Shown piece by piece: positions 35,345 to 44,086 of a DNA stretch of 64,000 nt. Every line of letters begins with the position of its first letter. The first letter of the stretch is position 1. The position numbers were made by a program, and so were the translations under genes. The notes under the pieces are model-generated. The model had not been told where the DNA came from. It saw nothing but the letters and a program-made list of their open reading frames with translations, and searched no databases. The stretch is from Asanoa sp040676615 (GTDB taxonomy: Bacteria > Actinomycetota > Actinomycetes > Mycobacteriales > Micromonosporaceae). Location of the stretch: contig NZ_JBFAPI010000004.1 of the NCBI RefSeq assembly GCF_040676615.1, positions 496,001 to 560,000 on the forward strand, given 5' to 3'.

Positions 35345-36195
35345 AGGAGTCCTCCCAGGCAGGCGTCGGGGTCGTCGACGATGTGGAACGCTTCGGCGGG
35401 GCCGGACAGGATGCTGCTCGGCCCGGGCCCGTGCCCGTACAGGCGGCAGTGTCCGGTGCTGATCACGCCGATGGTCAGGTAGCCGGGCCGGAACCCGCGG
35501 CCGAAACGGTGGTCGCTGTCCTCCAGCACCACCAGGTCGCCGATCCGCAGCGACTCCAGACCGAGGGACAGGTCCTCACCCTGACCGGCGTACGCGCCCA
35601 TCAGGTCGGTGTTGGCGAACTCCGAGACCATCCCCGCACCGGCGCCGACCGCGACAGCCGGCACCCGCGCGGCGACGCCGACCTCGAGCCGGCCGTCGGC
35701 GCGGGTGCGCACCGGCAGCCGGTCGAGCAGCCCCGGGTCGAGGTTCTTGGCCACCACGTCGGGGTGGTCGAGCAGCTTGAGCCCCTGGCCCCGGGCCGCC
35801 ACAGTGACCTGGTCTCCGGTGCTGACCTGGGCCAACTCCTCTTCGACCAGGTCGACCAGCACGTACGCGTGCTGTCCGATGACCTTCCCGGTGAAACCGG
35901 CGGCCGGCCCGCTGCGCACCGTGACGGTGTTGCCGACACAGCTCAGGAACTGCAGGGCCATGTTGGCGCCGGCGTCGCGGTGCCGGACCGACAGGCCGGG
36001 CTCGAGGTGGTCGGCCTCGTAGCCGGTGGCCCGATCACCCGGGTGTACGCCGAGGGTTACCCCGCCCATGCCGGGCAGCAGGAACGGGGTCCCGTCGGCG
36101 TCGACCCGGTAGCCGTGCCGGTCGGCCAGGGCGGGCCAGACCTCACCGGCGAGGATCTGGGTCACCAGGCGGTCGGCGTTGGTACGTACGGCCAT
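35341..36195 (-). CDS. DUF4438 protein, copy A
   Basis: The protein has 284 residues from ATG 36195 (TGATG overlap with tldE); a longer frame exists but the overlap pattern supports this start. Motifs parallel to copy B are DGTPFLLPGMGGVTLGVHPG, LQFLSCVGNTVTVRSGPAAG, YAGQGEDLSLGLESLRIGDL and RFGRGFRPGYLTIGVISTG then HCRLYGHGPGPSSILSGP. Conserved histidine, aspartate and glycine clusters (GHGPG) suggest an enzyme active site shared by both copies. The function is unknown. Confidence 0.82.
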   Translation of the reverse strand: MAVRTNADRLVTQILAGEVWPALADRHGYRVDADGTPFLLPGMGGVTLGVHPGDRATGYEADHLEPGLSVRHRDAGANMALQFLSCVGNTVTVRSGPAAGFTGKVIGQHAYVLVDLVEEELAQVSTGDQVTVAARGQGLKLLDHPDVVAKNLDPGLLDRLPVRTRADGRLEVGVAARVPAVAVGAGAGMVSEFANTDLMGAYAGQGEDLSLGLESLRIGDLVVLEDSDHRFGRGFRPGYLTIGVISTGHCRLYGHGPGPSSILSGPAEAFHIVDDPDACLGGLL

Positions 36196-37574
36196 CAGGC
36201 CTCCTCCACGGTCGCGGCACCGAACCGGAAACCGTGCCCGCGCAACGCGGGCGCGGTGACGGCGCCGTTCCACACGTTCATCACCGGTTGGGACCGGCGC
36301 GCCGAACCGACCCCGTCGACGGTGCCGAGGAAGTCGAGGATCGAGTGGGTGAACCGGGCCCCGGCGACCGGCGCGGCCAGCTTGCCGTCGCTGATCAGGA
36401 AGCAGCCGTCGCGGCTGACCCCGGTAATCGTCGCGGTGACCCGGTCGACGAGGCGGGTGTACCAGAACCGCTGCACGTAGATGCCGTTCTCGACACCGGC
36501 GATCAGCTCGGCCTCGGTGGCGTCGCCGGCGTCCATCACCATGTTGGCCGCGACCGGCGTGGGCACCTCCTCGCGGGCGATGTGCGCGTGCCCGGTCGAG
36601 GCGGTGCCGAGCGCGGCCGCGGTGGCCAGGTTGGTGACCGCCTCCCCGACGACGCCCCGGGTCAGCAGCGGCACGCGCCGCTTCGGCGTGCCCTCCATGT
36701 CGAACCCGATCGGCAGGCCGATCGCCGTCGTGGCGTCGTCGGCCACGGTGACCAGCGACGAGGCCACCTGCTGACCTGGGCGCCGCGCCACGAGCCCGAC
36801 CCCGGCGGCCGCGAGCTCACCGGAGAAGCCGGCGTCCTCGAGGAAGGAGAGCAGCTCCCCGGCGGCTTGCGGGCCGAGCACGATCGTGTAGTGGCCGTCG
36901 GGCACCGGAATGCGGCCCTGGCCGGCGACGGCCTCGGCGATGGTGCGCTCGACGCTGGCGGCCAGATCGATCGCGCCGACCGACCGGTGCAGGTCGATCC
37001 AGTGCGAGGTGCCGTCGGCGACGGTGGCGGTCAGCGTGCCGAGCGCCTCGGTGGCCAGCGCGTGGTGCGCGACGCCGGCCGAGTTGACGACCGCGATCTG
37101 GGTCAGCGCCCGGCCGAACATGCCGGCGGCGTCACCGCCCGCGGCGGCCGCACCGCGCATGGTCTGCCCGGCCGCGGTGGCCCGGGCGGCGGCGTCGAAG
37201 GCCGCCGTGTCGTCGTGCCACAGGGACACGTCGGCAGCGACGGCCGGCAGGGCGACGCCGGCCGAGCCGGCCTTTCCCCCGGCCCGCTGCGCCAGCGCCC
37301 GGGCGGCGGTCGCGGCCCGGTCGACGGCCTCGGACAGGCCGGCCAGGGTGCCGGTGGCGGCCCGGGCGGCATGGCCGTCGACGATCGCGCGGACCGAGAA
37401 CTGGGTCTCCAGGATGTCCTGCGGCTGGTGCACCCGGCCGCCGGCGAACCGGGTGTATTCGCCGGCCCGGCCGAGCAGGGTGATCTCGACGGCGTCGGCG
37501 GTCGGCACCTTGGCTGCGGCCGCGAGTTGGTCGAGCAGTCCGTCCGGGGCCACCGGTGGGGCGAACGAGGTCAT
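36195..37574 (-). CDS. tldE: TldE/PmbA-like metallopeptidase partner
   Basis: The 459-residue protein is of the TldD/PmbA family. It lacks the HExxxH site, as TldE subunits do; the equivalent region is ATTAIGLPIGFDMEGTPKRR then VPLLTRGVVGE. The N-terminal domain has GRAGEYTRFAGGRVHQPQDI. The C-terminal barrel contains DRVTATITGVSRDGCFLISD. TldE forms a heterodimer with TldD, the adjacent gene, joined by TGATG. Known pairs trim leader peptides and unfolded or cyclic peptides. Confidence 0.87.
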   Translation of the reverse strand: MTSFAPPVAPDGLLDQLAAAAKVPTADAVEITLLGRAGEYTRFAGGRVHQPQDILETQFSVRAIVDGHAARAATGTLAGLSEAVDRAATAARALAQRAGGKAGSAGVALPAVAADVSLWHDDTAAFDAAARATAAGQTMRGAAAAGGDAAGMFGRALTQIAVVNSAGVAHHALATEALGTLTATVADGTSHWIDLHRSVGAIDLAASVERTIAEAVAGQGRIPVPDGHYTIVLGPQAAGELLSFLEDAGFSGELAAAGVGLVARRPGQQVASSLVTVADDATTAIGLPIGFDMEGTPKRRVPLLTRGVVGEAVTNLATAAALGTASTGHAHIAREEVPTPVAANMVMDAGDATEAELIAGVENGIYVQRFWYTRLVDRVTATITGVSRDGCFLISDGKLAAPVAGARFTHSILDFLGTVDGVGSARRSQPVMNVWNGAVTAPALRGHGFRFGAATVEEA

Positions 37575-39049
37575 CAGGCCACTCCGATCCGCAGGTCACG
37601 CACCAACATCGGGGAGGCGCCGTGGCTCAGGAAGCCCCACTGCTTGGGCTCGCCCTTGCCGCACGGGTAGCCGAAGGCCCGGAACTCCCCCGGCCCGGCG
37701 ACGGCTTCCACCGAGCCCCAGAACTGCGGAGTCACCCCGCCGTAGGAGAAGTTCTTCAGCAGCCGGCCGCGGCGGCCACGCTTGACCTCGTACGCCACCT
37801 CGGTGCCGAACTGGAAGTTGAGCCGCTGGTTGTCGATCGACCAGCTGCGGTTGTCGTCGATGTAGTAGCCGTCGCCCATCCGGTCGAGGAGCTCGTCGAG
37901 GCTGCCGCCGTCGCCGGGCTCCAGGTAGACGTGGGTGGAGAAGCAGACCGGCAGGTAGGCCCAGCCGTCCGAGCGGGCCGCGCCGGTCAGCGCGAGACCC
38001 GAGCGGGCCGCGGAGTCGCGGGTGGACAGCGTGTTGCGCACGATCCCGCGGTCGATCAGGGCCGCGCGGCGGGCCGGCGTGCCCTCGTCGTCGAACGCGA
38101 AGCTGCCCCGGGTGCCCGGGACGGTCGGGTCCGAGGCGATGGTCACGGCGTCGGAGCCGTAGCGCAGCGAGCCGACGTCGCTCGCCTTGATGAACGAGGT
38201 GCCCGCGTAGTTGGCCTCGTCGCCGAGGATCCGGTCGAGTTCCAGGGCGTGCCCGGCCGACTCGTGGATCTGCAACGAGACCTGCTGGGCACCGATGACC
38301 ACGTCGGCGTAGCCGCGCGGCGCCAGCGGTGCGGTCAGCAGCGCGACCGCCTCCTCGCCGACCCGGCCGGCGTTGTCGAGCATCGCCAGCGAGGCCAGGT
38401 ACTCCCAGCCGGCGCCGGCGGTGTTGCCGTGGAACGAGTTGGGGTAGCTGCGCCGCTGCACGTCACCGTTGCCGGCCGCGGTCACGACGAGCATCGCGCC
38501 GGTCTCCAGCAGGTGCTGGTGCTGGCGGGAACCCTCGGTGTTGGCGAAGTGCCGGTGCTGCCGCTTGGCGTTGACGCCGGCCTGGGCCGCGGCCACCTCG
38601 GCGGGCGCGCTGGCCGCGCCGAGCCACGAGGCCAGCAGGTCGTGCCGGGCACCGGTGTCCACGGTGAACGGGTCGACCTCGGCCGCCGTCTCGTAGCGGC
38701 CGCTGACCGCGGGCTGCGGCGGTAGCGAGACCGGCTTGCCGCTGCCGGCCAACGCCACCGCCGACGCGTACGCCGACCGGGCCGCCGTGGCGGCGTCGGC
38801 GTACGACGCGAGTGGCCGGGCGGCGAACCCCCACTGCCCGCCGACCAGCACCCGCACCCCGATCCCGACGTTCTGCTCGATCCGCTCGTCGGGGTCGGCG
38901 CCCAGCTGTGCGTAGGAGCGCAGCTCCTCACACTCGATCAAGCGCGCGTCCGCGTAATCGACCCGGCCGTCCACAGTGTCCAGAGCGGACTCGAGGATCG
39001 CGCGGGCGCCCGCGTCATCGGCGAGCGCCCCCCACTGATGTGCGCTCAT
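37574..39049 (-). CDS. tldD: TldD-type zinc metalloprotease
   Basis: The protein has 491 residues from ATG 39049. The catalytic HExxxH motif is intact as HESAGH (H262, E263, H267), followed by ALELDRILGDEANYAGTSF. The third zinc ligand is a cysteine near the C-terminus (FGYPCGKGEP, C463), as in E. coli TldD. It also has VTIASDPTVPGTRGSFAFDD then EGTPARRAALIDRGIV. With the TldE-like protein it should form the active heterodimer in the cytoplasm. It is translationally coupled on both sides. In this operon it probably cleaves the imported compound. Confidence 0.9.
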   Translation of the reverse strand: MSAHQWGALADDAGARAILESALDTVDGRVDYADARLIECEELRSYAQLGADPDERIEQNVGIGVRVLVGGQWGFAARPLASYADAATAARSAYASAVALAGSGKPVSLPPQPAVSGRYETAAEVDPFTVDTGARHDLLASWLGAASAPAEVAAAQAGVNAKRQHRHFANTEGSRQHQHLLETGAMLVVTAAGNGDVQRRSYPNSFHGNTAGAGWEYLASLAMLDNAGRVGEEAVALLTAPLAPRGYADVVIGAQQVSLQIHESAGHALELDRILGDEANYAGTSFIKASDVGSLRYGSDAVTIASDPTVPGTRGSFAFDDEGTPARRAALIDRGIVRNTLSTRDSAARSGLALTGAARSDGWAYLPVCFSTHVYLEPGDGGSLDELLDRMGDGYYIDDNRSWSIDNQRLNFQFGTEVAYEVKRGRRGRLLKNFSYGGVTPQFWGSVEAVAGPGEFRAFGYPCGKGEPKQWGFLSHGASPMLVRDLRIGVA

Positions 39050-40167
39050 GCCGATTCCAGCGGGAACGACACCCACGCGCGGTCGCGGAAGGACTTCTCG
39101 AAGGCGTTGATGGTCTCCTGCACCAGCGCGCCCTGCGCGAAGTCGCCCTGGTTGACCGCGCTGCCGGAGAGGATCTCGGTGGTGAAGTCGGCGCAGAGGT
39201 TCGAGTAGAACAGGAAGTCCCAGTCCTCGCGGCTGTGCCCGCCCTCCGGGAAGAACTCCTGCGGAATCTCCCGCTCGACGAACTCGACCGAGCCCTTGGT
39301 GGCCGTCTTGATGGTCTGGCAGATGCCGAACTCCTCGACCAGCCGCACGATGATGGCGCCCTCGGAGCCGAAGATGCGCGCCTCGATGCCGGGGAAGTTG
39401 CCGACGGTCACGTACGACGACTGGATCGAGGCCAGCACGCCGTTGTCGAACTCGCCGATCCACATGTCGCCGTCGTCGATGTTGAGCCGCTGCACCAGGC
39501 CGGTGTCGCGGACCATCCGCTCGGGCACGAAGTTGCGCATGGTGCCGACGACGGAGGTCAGGTTGCCGCCGCTCCACCAGTGCATGATGTCGATGATCGG
39601 CGCGCCGTAGCCCTCGATCGACGAGGTGGTGAGCACGTTGGGGTCCGCGTTCGGGTCGACCTGGCGCATCGGGGTGGCCGGGTCGATCCACTGGCTGTTC
39701 TGCTCGTACCCGTTGAAGATGTACGGGGTTCCGACGAAGCCGGCGTCGATCAGGCTCTTGGCGTACTGCACGGCCGGTGCGTAGCGGAAGGTGAAGCCCA
39801 GCTTGGTCTTCAGTCCCTTGCTGCGGGCCAGTTCGGCCAGCGCCCGGGTCTGCCGGTTGTCGTGGTGCACCGGCTTCTCGCACAGCACGTGCTTGCCCGC
39901 GTCGAGGGCCGCCGCGGAGATCTCGTAGTGCACCCGGTTGGCGGTGGCCACGTCGACGACGTCGACCTCCGGGTCGTCGAGCAGCTCACGATAGTCAGTG
40001 ACCAGCTTCTTGACGCCGAACCGCTCGCCCGCCTCGGCGAGCGCGGTGGGGTCGGTATCCGCGAGCCCGACGACCTCGACGCGCGGGTCGCGCTGCCAGC
40101 CGGGAATGTGGGCACGCTGGGCCCAGCGGCCCGCGCCGGCTACGGCCACGCGCAGCTTGTCACTCAT
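39046..40167 (-). CDS. Gfo/Idh/MocA-family oxidoreductase
   Basis: The protein has 373 residues. The NAD(P) fingerprint is VAVAGAGRWAQRAHIPGW, with the family's catalytic lysine in the EKP motif (HVLCEKPVHHDN). The C-terminal domain (about 125-370) includes IIDIMHWWSGGNLTSVVGTM. It oxidises or reduces a hydroxyl/keto group on sugars, inositols or amino-sugar analogues. It is longer than and distinct from the lost iolG. ATGA overlap with tldD; 34 bases follow the permease gene. Confidence 0.87.
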   Translation of the reverse strand: MSDKLRVAVAGAGRWAQRAHIPGWQRDPRVEVVGLADTDPTALAEAGERFGVKKLVTDYRELLDDPEVDVVDVATANRVHYEISAAALDAGKHVLCEKPVHHDNRQTRALAELARSKGLKTKLGFTFRYAPAVQYAKSLIDAGFVGTPYIFNGYEQNSQWIDPATPMRQVDPNADPNVLTTSSIEGYGAPIIDIMHWWSGGNLTSVVGTMRNFVPERMVRDTGLVQRLNIDDGDMWIGEFDNGVLASIQSSYVTVGNFPGIEARIFGSEGAIIVRLVEEFGICQTIKTATKGSVEFVEREIPQEFFPEGGHSREDWDFLFYSNLCADFTTEILSGSAVNQGDFAQGALVQETINAFEKSFRDRAWVSFPLESA

Positions 40168-40201
40168 GGTGTTTCCTTTCCGTTTGCGATTCCGGGCTGG
40201 T

Positions 40202-41128
40202 CTAGCGACGCACCCGGGGGTCGACCAGCGCGTAGGCGAGGTCGACGAGAAGGTTCATGACGACGATGAAGAAGGCGGCGAACAGCACGGCGCCGGTGAT
40301 CATGGGGACGTCGAGCGTGCCGATCGCGTCGAAGGTGAGCTTGCCGGCGCCCGGTAGGCCGAACACCGACTCGATGACCACGACGCCGCCGAGGAAGTAG
40401 CCGAGGTCCATTCCGAGCATGGTCAGCAGCGGGCTGAGCACGTTGCGCAGGCAGTGCCGCAACAGCACGACCCGCTCGGGCATGCCCTTCGCCCGGGCCA
40501 TCTGCACGTACGGGCTGCGCAGCGCTTCGAGCATGTTGGTGCGGGTGAGCCGGGCGTACCAGGCCGCGCCGCCCAGACCCAGGGTGAAGCTGGGCAGGAT
40601 CAGGTAGTTGATGTACGGCGCCGCGTAGCCCGACAGCGGGAACAGGTTGAACTTGAACGCCAGCACGTAGAGCAGCAGCAGGCCGAGCCAGAACGGCGGC
40701 GCGGACAGGCCGATCAGCGTGGCCAGCGTGGTGGCGCGGTCGGCGAGCTTGCCCGGCCGGTAGGCGGCCAGGATCCCGACCGGGATGCCCAGCACCGCCT
40801 CCCACAGCACGCCCAGCACGGCCAGCGCCGCGCTGATCGGCAGCGCCCGCAGGATCGCGCCGGCGACCGGCGTGTCCTGCAGGGCGAAGCTGGTGCCGAG
40901 GTCACCGTGCAGCAACCCGACCAGGTATTTCCCGTACTGGTACCAGATGCTGCGGTCGAGGCCGAGTTGATGGTGGATGGACGCGACCGTCTCGGCGCTG
41001 GCGTTGGGTCCGGCGATCAGCCGGGCCGGGTCGCCGGGCACCACGTGGGTCAGCAGGAAGGCGAGGGTCACCACTCCGAACAGGACGATGACCGCCTGCG
41101 GGATGCGGCGCAGCAGGAACCGGGTCAT
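40202..41128 (-). CDS. ABC importer permease, DppB type (second system)
   Basis: The protein has 308 residues from ATG 41128, sharing one base with the preceding stop (TGATG). THVVPGDPARLIAGPNAS and the EAA loop MARAKGMPERVVLLRHCLRN identify a DppB/OppB permease with about six helices. It ends LVDLAYALVDPRVRR. It is part of the importer inside the TldD/DUF4438 operon. Confidence 0.9.
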   Translation of the reverse strand: MTRFLLRRIPQAVIVLFGVVTLAFLLTHVVPGDPARLIAGPNASAETVASIHHQLGLDRSIWYQYGKYLVGLLHGDLGTSFALQDTPVAGAILRALPISAALAVLGVLWEAVLGIPVGILAAYRPGKLADRATTLATLIGLSAPPFWLGLLLLYVLAFKFNLFPLSGYAAPYINYLILPSFTLGLGGAAWYARLTRTNMLEALRSPYVQMARAKGMPERVVLLRHCLRNVLSPLLTMLGMDLGYFLGGVVVIESVFGLPGAGKLTFDAIGTLDVPMITGAVLFAAFFIVVMNLLVDLAYALVDPRVRR

Positions 41129-42030
41129 CAGCGGCGCTCCGGTGCGGTCGGGTCGAGGAGGTCGCGCAGCCAGTCGCCGGCGAGGTTGAAGGCGAGCACG
41201 GTGAGCACCAGGCAGACGCCGGGCGCGAAGAGCAGCCAGGGCGCGATCTGGAAATACTCCTTGCCCTGTTCGATCATCTGGCCCCACGAGGCCGTCGGCA
41301 CCGGCACGCCGACGCCGAGGAACGACAGCGACGCCTCGATCAGGATCGACGACGCGACGCCCAGGGTGGCGTACACGATGATGGTCGGCACCAGGTGCGG
41401 GAACAGGTGCTTTCGCATGATCCGCCAGTGCGACAGGCCCATCGTGCGGGCCGCGACGACGAATTCCCGCTCGCGCAGCGAGAGCACCTGGCTGCGGATG
41501 ATCCGGGCCAGCGTGGTCCAGTAGATGAGCGCGATGACGATCACGACGTTCCGCTCGCTCGGCCCGGTGACCGAGATCAGCGCGATGCAGAAGAGCAGGA
41601 TCGGGAACGACATCACCACGTCGGTCAGCCGCATGAGGATCGTCTCGACCCAGCCGCCCAGGTAACCGGCGACCAGCCCGACGATGACGCCGACGATGGT
41701 GGCCAGCCCGTTGGCGAGGATGCCGATGACCAGCGAGACGCGGGCGCCGTAGAGCAGCCGGGCCAGCACGTCGCGGCCGTTGGGGTCGGTGCCGAGCGGG
41801 AACCCGTGACCCGGCCCGATGGGCGCGCCGTTGGCGGCCAGCCCCTCGGGGTAGGTCTGCAGCGGCGGGTGCGGCGCCAGGATCGGCGCCAGGATCGCGG
41901 CCAGGGCCAGCAGCACCAGCAGGGTGATCGAGATCAGCGCCGGCAGGTCGTGGCGCAGGCTGGACAGCGTCCGGCGCAGCCCGGTCGGCGCGGCGACCGG
42001 AACGGCCTCGGCCATCGGCGGGGCGGTCAT
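41128..42030 (-). CDS. ABC importer permease, DppC type (second system)
   Basis: The protein has 300 residues from ATG 42030, overlapping the ATPase stop. It has an N-terminal cytoplasmic tail and membrane helix, HGFPLGTDPNGRDVLARLLY, EAA loop AARTMGLSHWRIMRKHLFPH, and ASLSFLGVGVPVPTASWG. It pairs with the DppB-type protein encoded next. Confidence 0.9.
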   Translation of the reverse strand: MTAPPMAEAVPVAAPTGLRRTLSSLRHDLPALISITLLVLLALAAILAPILAPHPPLQTYPEGLAANGAPIGPGHGFPLGTDPNGRDVLARLLYGARVSLVIGILANGLATIVGVIVGLVAGYLGGWVETILMRLTDVVMSFPILLFCIALISVTGPSERNVVIVIALIYWTTLARIIRSQVLSLREREFVVAARTMGLSHWRIMRKHLFPHLVPTIIVYATLGVASSILIEASLSFLGVGVPVPTASWGQMIEQGKEYFQIAPWLLFAPGVCLVLTVLAFNLAGDWLRDLLDPTAPERR

Positions 42031-43016
42031 GCCGCACTCCCCTCTGCGGTCGCTTCGGCGGGAACGGCGTCGGCGTGGTGGCAGGCGGTCCGGTGCCCGG
42101 CCGCGTCGGCGACCAGTGCGGGGCGTTCGACGCGGCAGATCTCGGTGGCCAGCGGGCAGCGGGGTGCGAACGCGCAACCGGTCAGCACGGCGTCAACGGG
42201 TGGGGCCTCGCCGCGCACGACCCCGCGGCGGTGCCGCCGGCCGGCGCCAGGCTCGGGAATCGCTGCCAGCAGCGCCCGGGTGTACGGGTGCTTGGGCCGC
42301 GCGAACACCTCGGCGGACGTGCCCAGTTCGACGATCCGGCCCTGGTACATGATCGCGACGTCGTCGGCGATGAACCGCAGCGTCGACATGTCGTGCGAGA
42401 TGAACAGGTAGGCCAGCCCGTCGGCCTCCTGGAGGTCCTTGAGGAGGTTGAGGATCTGCGCGCGGACCGAGACGTCGAGCGCGGAGACGGCCTCGTCGCA
42501 GACCAGCACCTGTGGCCCGACCGCGAGCGCACGGGCGATCGACACCCGCTGGCGCTGGCCGCCGGAGAGCTGGTGCGGGTAGCGGCCGGTGAACGCCGCC
42601 GGCAGCCCGACCCGCTCGAACAGTTCGCGGGTCCGGGACACCTGGTCGGGCCGGGGCACGCCGGCGGCGGTCAGCGCCTCGCCGACGTTCTCGCCCGCGG
42701 TCAGTCGCGGGTTCAGCGAGTCGTAGGGGTCCTGGAAGACCATCTGCATGTGTGCCCGGAACGTGCGCAGCGCGCCGCCCCGCAGGGTGGTCACCTCGCG
42801 GCCGGCGACCTGGACCGAACCGGACGCGGGATCGTGCACCCGCATCAGGGCCCGGGCGACGCTGCTCTTGCCGGAGCCGGACTCGCCGGCCAGCCCGAGC
42901 GTCCGGCCGGCCTCGATGGCGAAGCTGACCGCGTCGACGGCGGTCAACTCGACCTTGCGGAAGGCACCTCGGCGGGGGTAGCGGACGGTCAGGTCCTGCA
43001 CGGTGACGACACTCAT
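42027..43016 (-). CDS. ABC importer ATPase, DppF type (second system)
   Basis: The protein has 329 residues from ATG 43016 (ATGA overlap). Walker A is GESGSGKS, Q-loop FQDPYDSLNPRL, signature LSGGQRQR and Walker B VLVCDEAVSALDVS. The Dpp/Opp C-terminal cysteine region is present (GCAFAPRCPLATEICR), which in relatives binds an iron-sulfur cluster. Confidence 0.9.
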   Translation of the reverse strand: MSVVTVQDLTVRYPRRGAFRKVELTAVDAVSFAIEAGRTLGLAGESGSGKSSVARALMRVHDPASGSVQVAGREVTTLRGGALRTFRAHMQMVFQDPYDSLNPRLTAGENVGEALTAAGVPRPDQVSRTRELFERVGLPAAFTGRYPHQLSGGQRQRVSIARALAVGPQVLVCDEAVSALDVSVRAQILNLLKDLQEADGLAYLFISHDMSTLRFIADDVAIMYQGRIVELGTSAEVFARPKHPYTRALLAAIPEPGAGRRHRRGVVRGEAPPVDAVLTGCAFAPRCPLATEICRVERPALVADAAGHRTACHHADAVPAEATAEGSAA

Positions 43017-43993
43017 CGGCGCGCCTCCATGGTGAGTGGGAAGTGACAGGCGGCGGCGGTGCGCGACCCGGTCGGCCGGGCCACCGGCGCCTCGGTGCGG
43101 CACAGGTCCTGGGCGTGCGGGCAGCGATCGGCGAACGCGCACGAGCCGGTCGGCACGTCGCCGAACGGCGGCGAACCCGGGACCGTCGGCAGCCGGCGCG
43201 GCAGCTCGCCGACGAGACGGGGAATCGAATCCAGCAACGCCCGGGTGTACGGGTGTGCGGGCGCGGCCACGATGTCGTCGGTCGGGCCGGCCTCGACGAC
43301 CTGGCCGGCGTACATGACCAGGATCCGGTCGCAGAAGCTGGAGATGACGCCGAGGTCGTGACTGACCAGGATGGTCGCGGTGTCGTGCTGCTCGGTGAGT
43401 TCGTCGAGCAGATCGAGCACCTGGGCCTGGACGGTGACGTCGAGGGCGGTGGTGGGCTCGTCGGCGATGATCAGTTTCGGGGTGCACGCCGCCGCGATGG
43501 CGATGCAGACCCGCTGGCGCATCCCGCCACTGAACGCGTGCGGGTAGTCGTCGAGGCGGCGCTCGGCGTCGTCGATGCCGACCAGCCGCAGCAGCCGCAC
43601 CGCTTCCGCGCGGGCGGCCGACTTGCCGAGGCCGCGGTGCCGGCGCAGGCCCTCGGTGATCTGGGTGCCGACCCGCAGCAGCGGGTTGAGGCTCGACATC
43701 GGGTCCTGGAAAACCATGGCGATGTCGGCGCCGCGCCAGGCGGCCAGGCGGGCGGGGTCGAAACCCAGCACGTCCTGCCCGGCGAACCGGATCTGGCCGC
43801 CGACCGCGGCGGTCGGTGGCAGCAGCCGCATCACCGCCTGCGCGGTGACGGACTTGCCGGAACCGGACTCGCCGACGATGCCGACCCGCTCGCCCGCCGC
43901 GACCCGCAGCGAGACCCCGCGGACCGCGGTGGTGCGCGCTCCCTGCCGGGTGAAGTCGACGGTGAGGTCGTCGACTTCGAGGATGGCTGTCAT
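43013..43993 (-). CDS. ABC importer ATPase, DppD type (second system)
   Basis: The protein has 326 residues from ATG 43993, which has an AGGGA site; the open frame upstream of it is not typical protein. Walker A is GESGSGKS, signature FSGGMRQR, Walker B LIIADEPTTALDVT, VSHDLGVI and the C-terminal cysteine cluster SCAFADRCPHAQDLCR. It lies behind a long hairpin that follows the binding-protein gene. Confidence 0.9.
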   Translation of the reverse strand: MTAILEVDDLTVDFTRQGARTTAVRGVSLRVAAGERVGIVGESGSGKSVTAQAVMRLLPPTAAVGGQIRFAGQDVLGFDPARLAAWRGADIAMVFQDPMSSLNPLLRVGTQITEGLRRHRGLGKSAARAEAVRLLRLVGIDDAERRLDDYPHAFSGGMRQRVCIAIAAACTPKLIIADEPTTALDVTVQAQVLDLLDELTEQHDTATILVSHDLGVISSFCDRILVMYAGQVVEAGPTDDIVAAPAHPYTRALLDSIPRLVGELPRRLPTVPGSPPFGDVPTGSCAFADRCPHAQDLCRTEAPVARPTGSRTAAACHFPLTMEARR

Positions 43994-44031
43994 CGGAATC
44001 CCTGTCGTTGGGCGAATAGAGGTGTCGGGGA

Positions 44032-44073
44032 CGATGCGGCCGTGCCGGGAAGGGGCTCGGCCCGGCCGCATCG
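44032..44073 (-). promoter_or_regulatory. Intercistronic hairpin after the binding-protein gene
   Basis: CGATGCGGCCG at 44032-44042 pairs with CGGCCGCATCG at 44063-44073. After one mismatch a further six pairs extend the stem toward a small loop. It sits in the only sizeable gap (93 bases) of the operon, between the binding-protein gene and the ATPases. Such hairpins commonly stabilise the upstream message or partly terminate, giving more binding protein than membrane components. Confidence 0.65.
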
Positions 44074-44086
44074 CCGAAGGGGAAGG

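Noticed and set aside
39046..40167. Gfo/Idh protein as the functional replacement for the lost iolG
   Set aside because: It has the family fold but is longer, lacks the IolG N-terminal signature and belongs to a different, tightly coupled operon; replacement is possible but unsupported.
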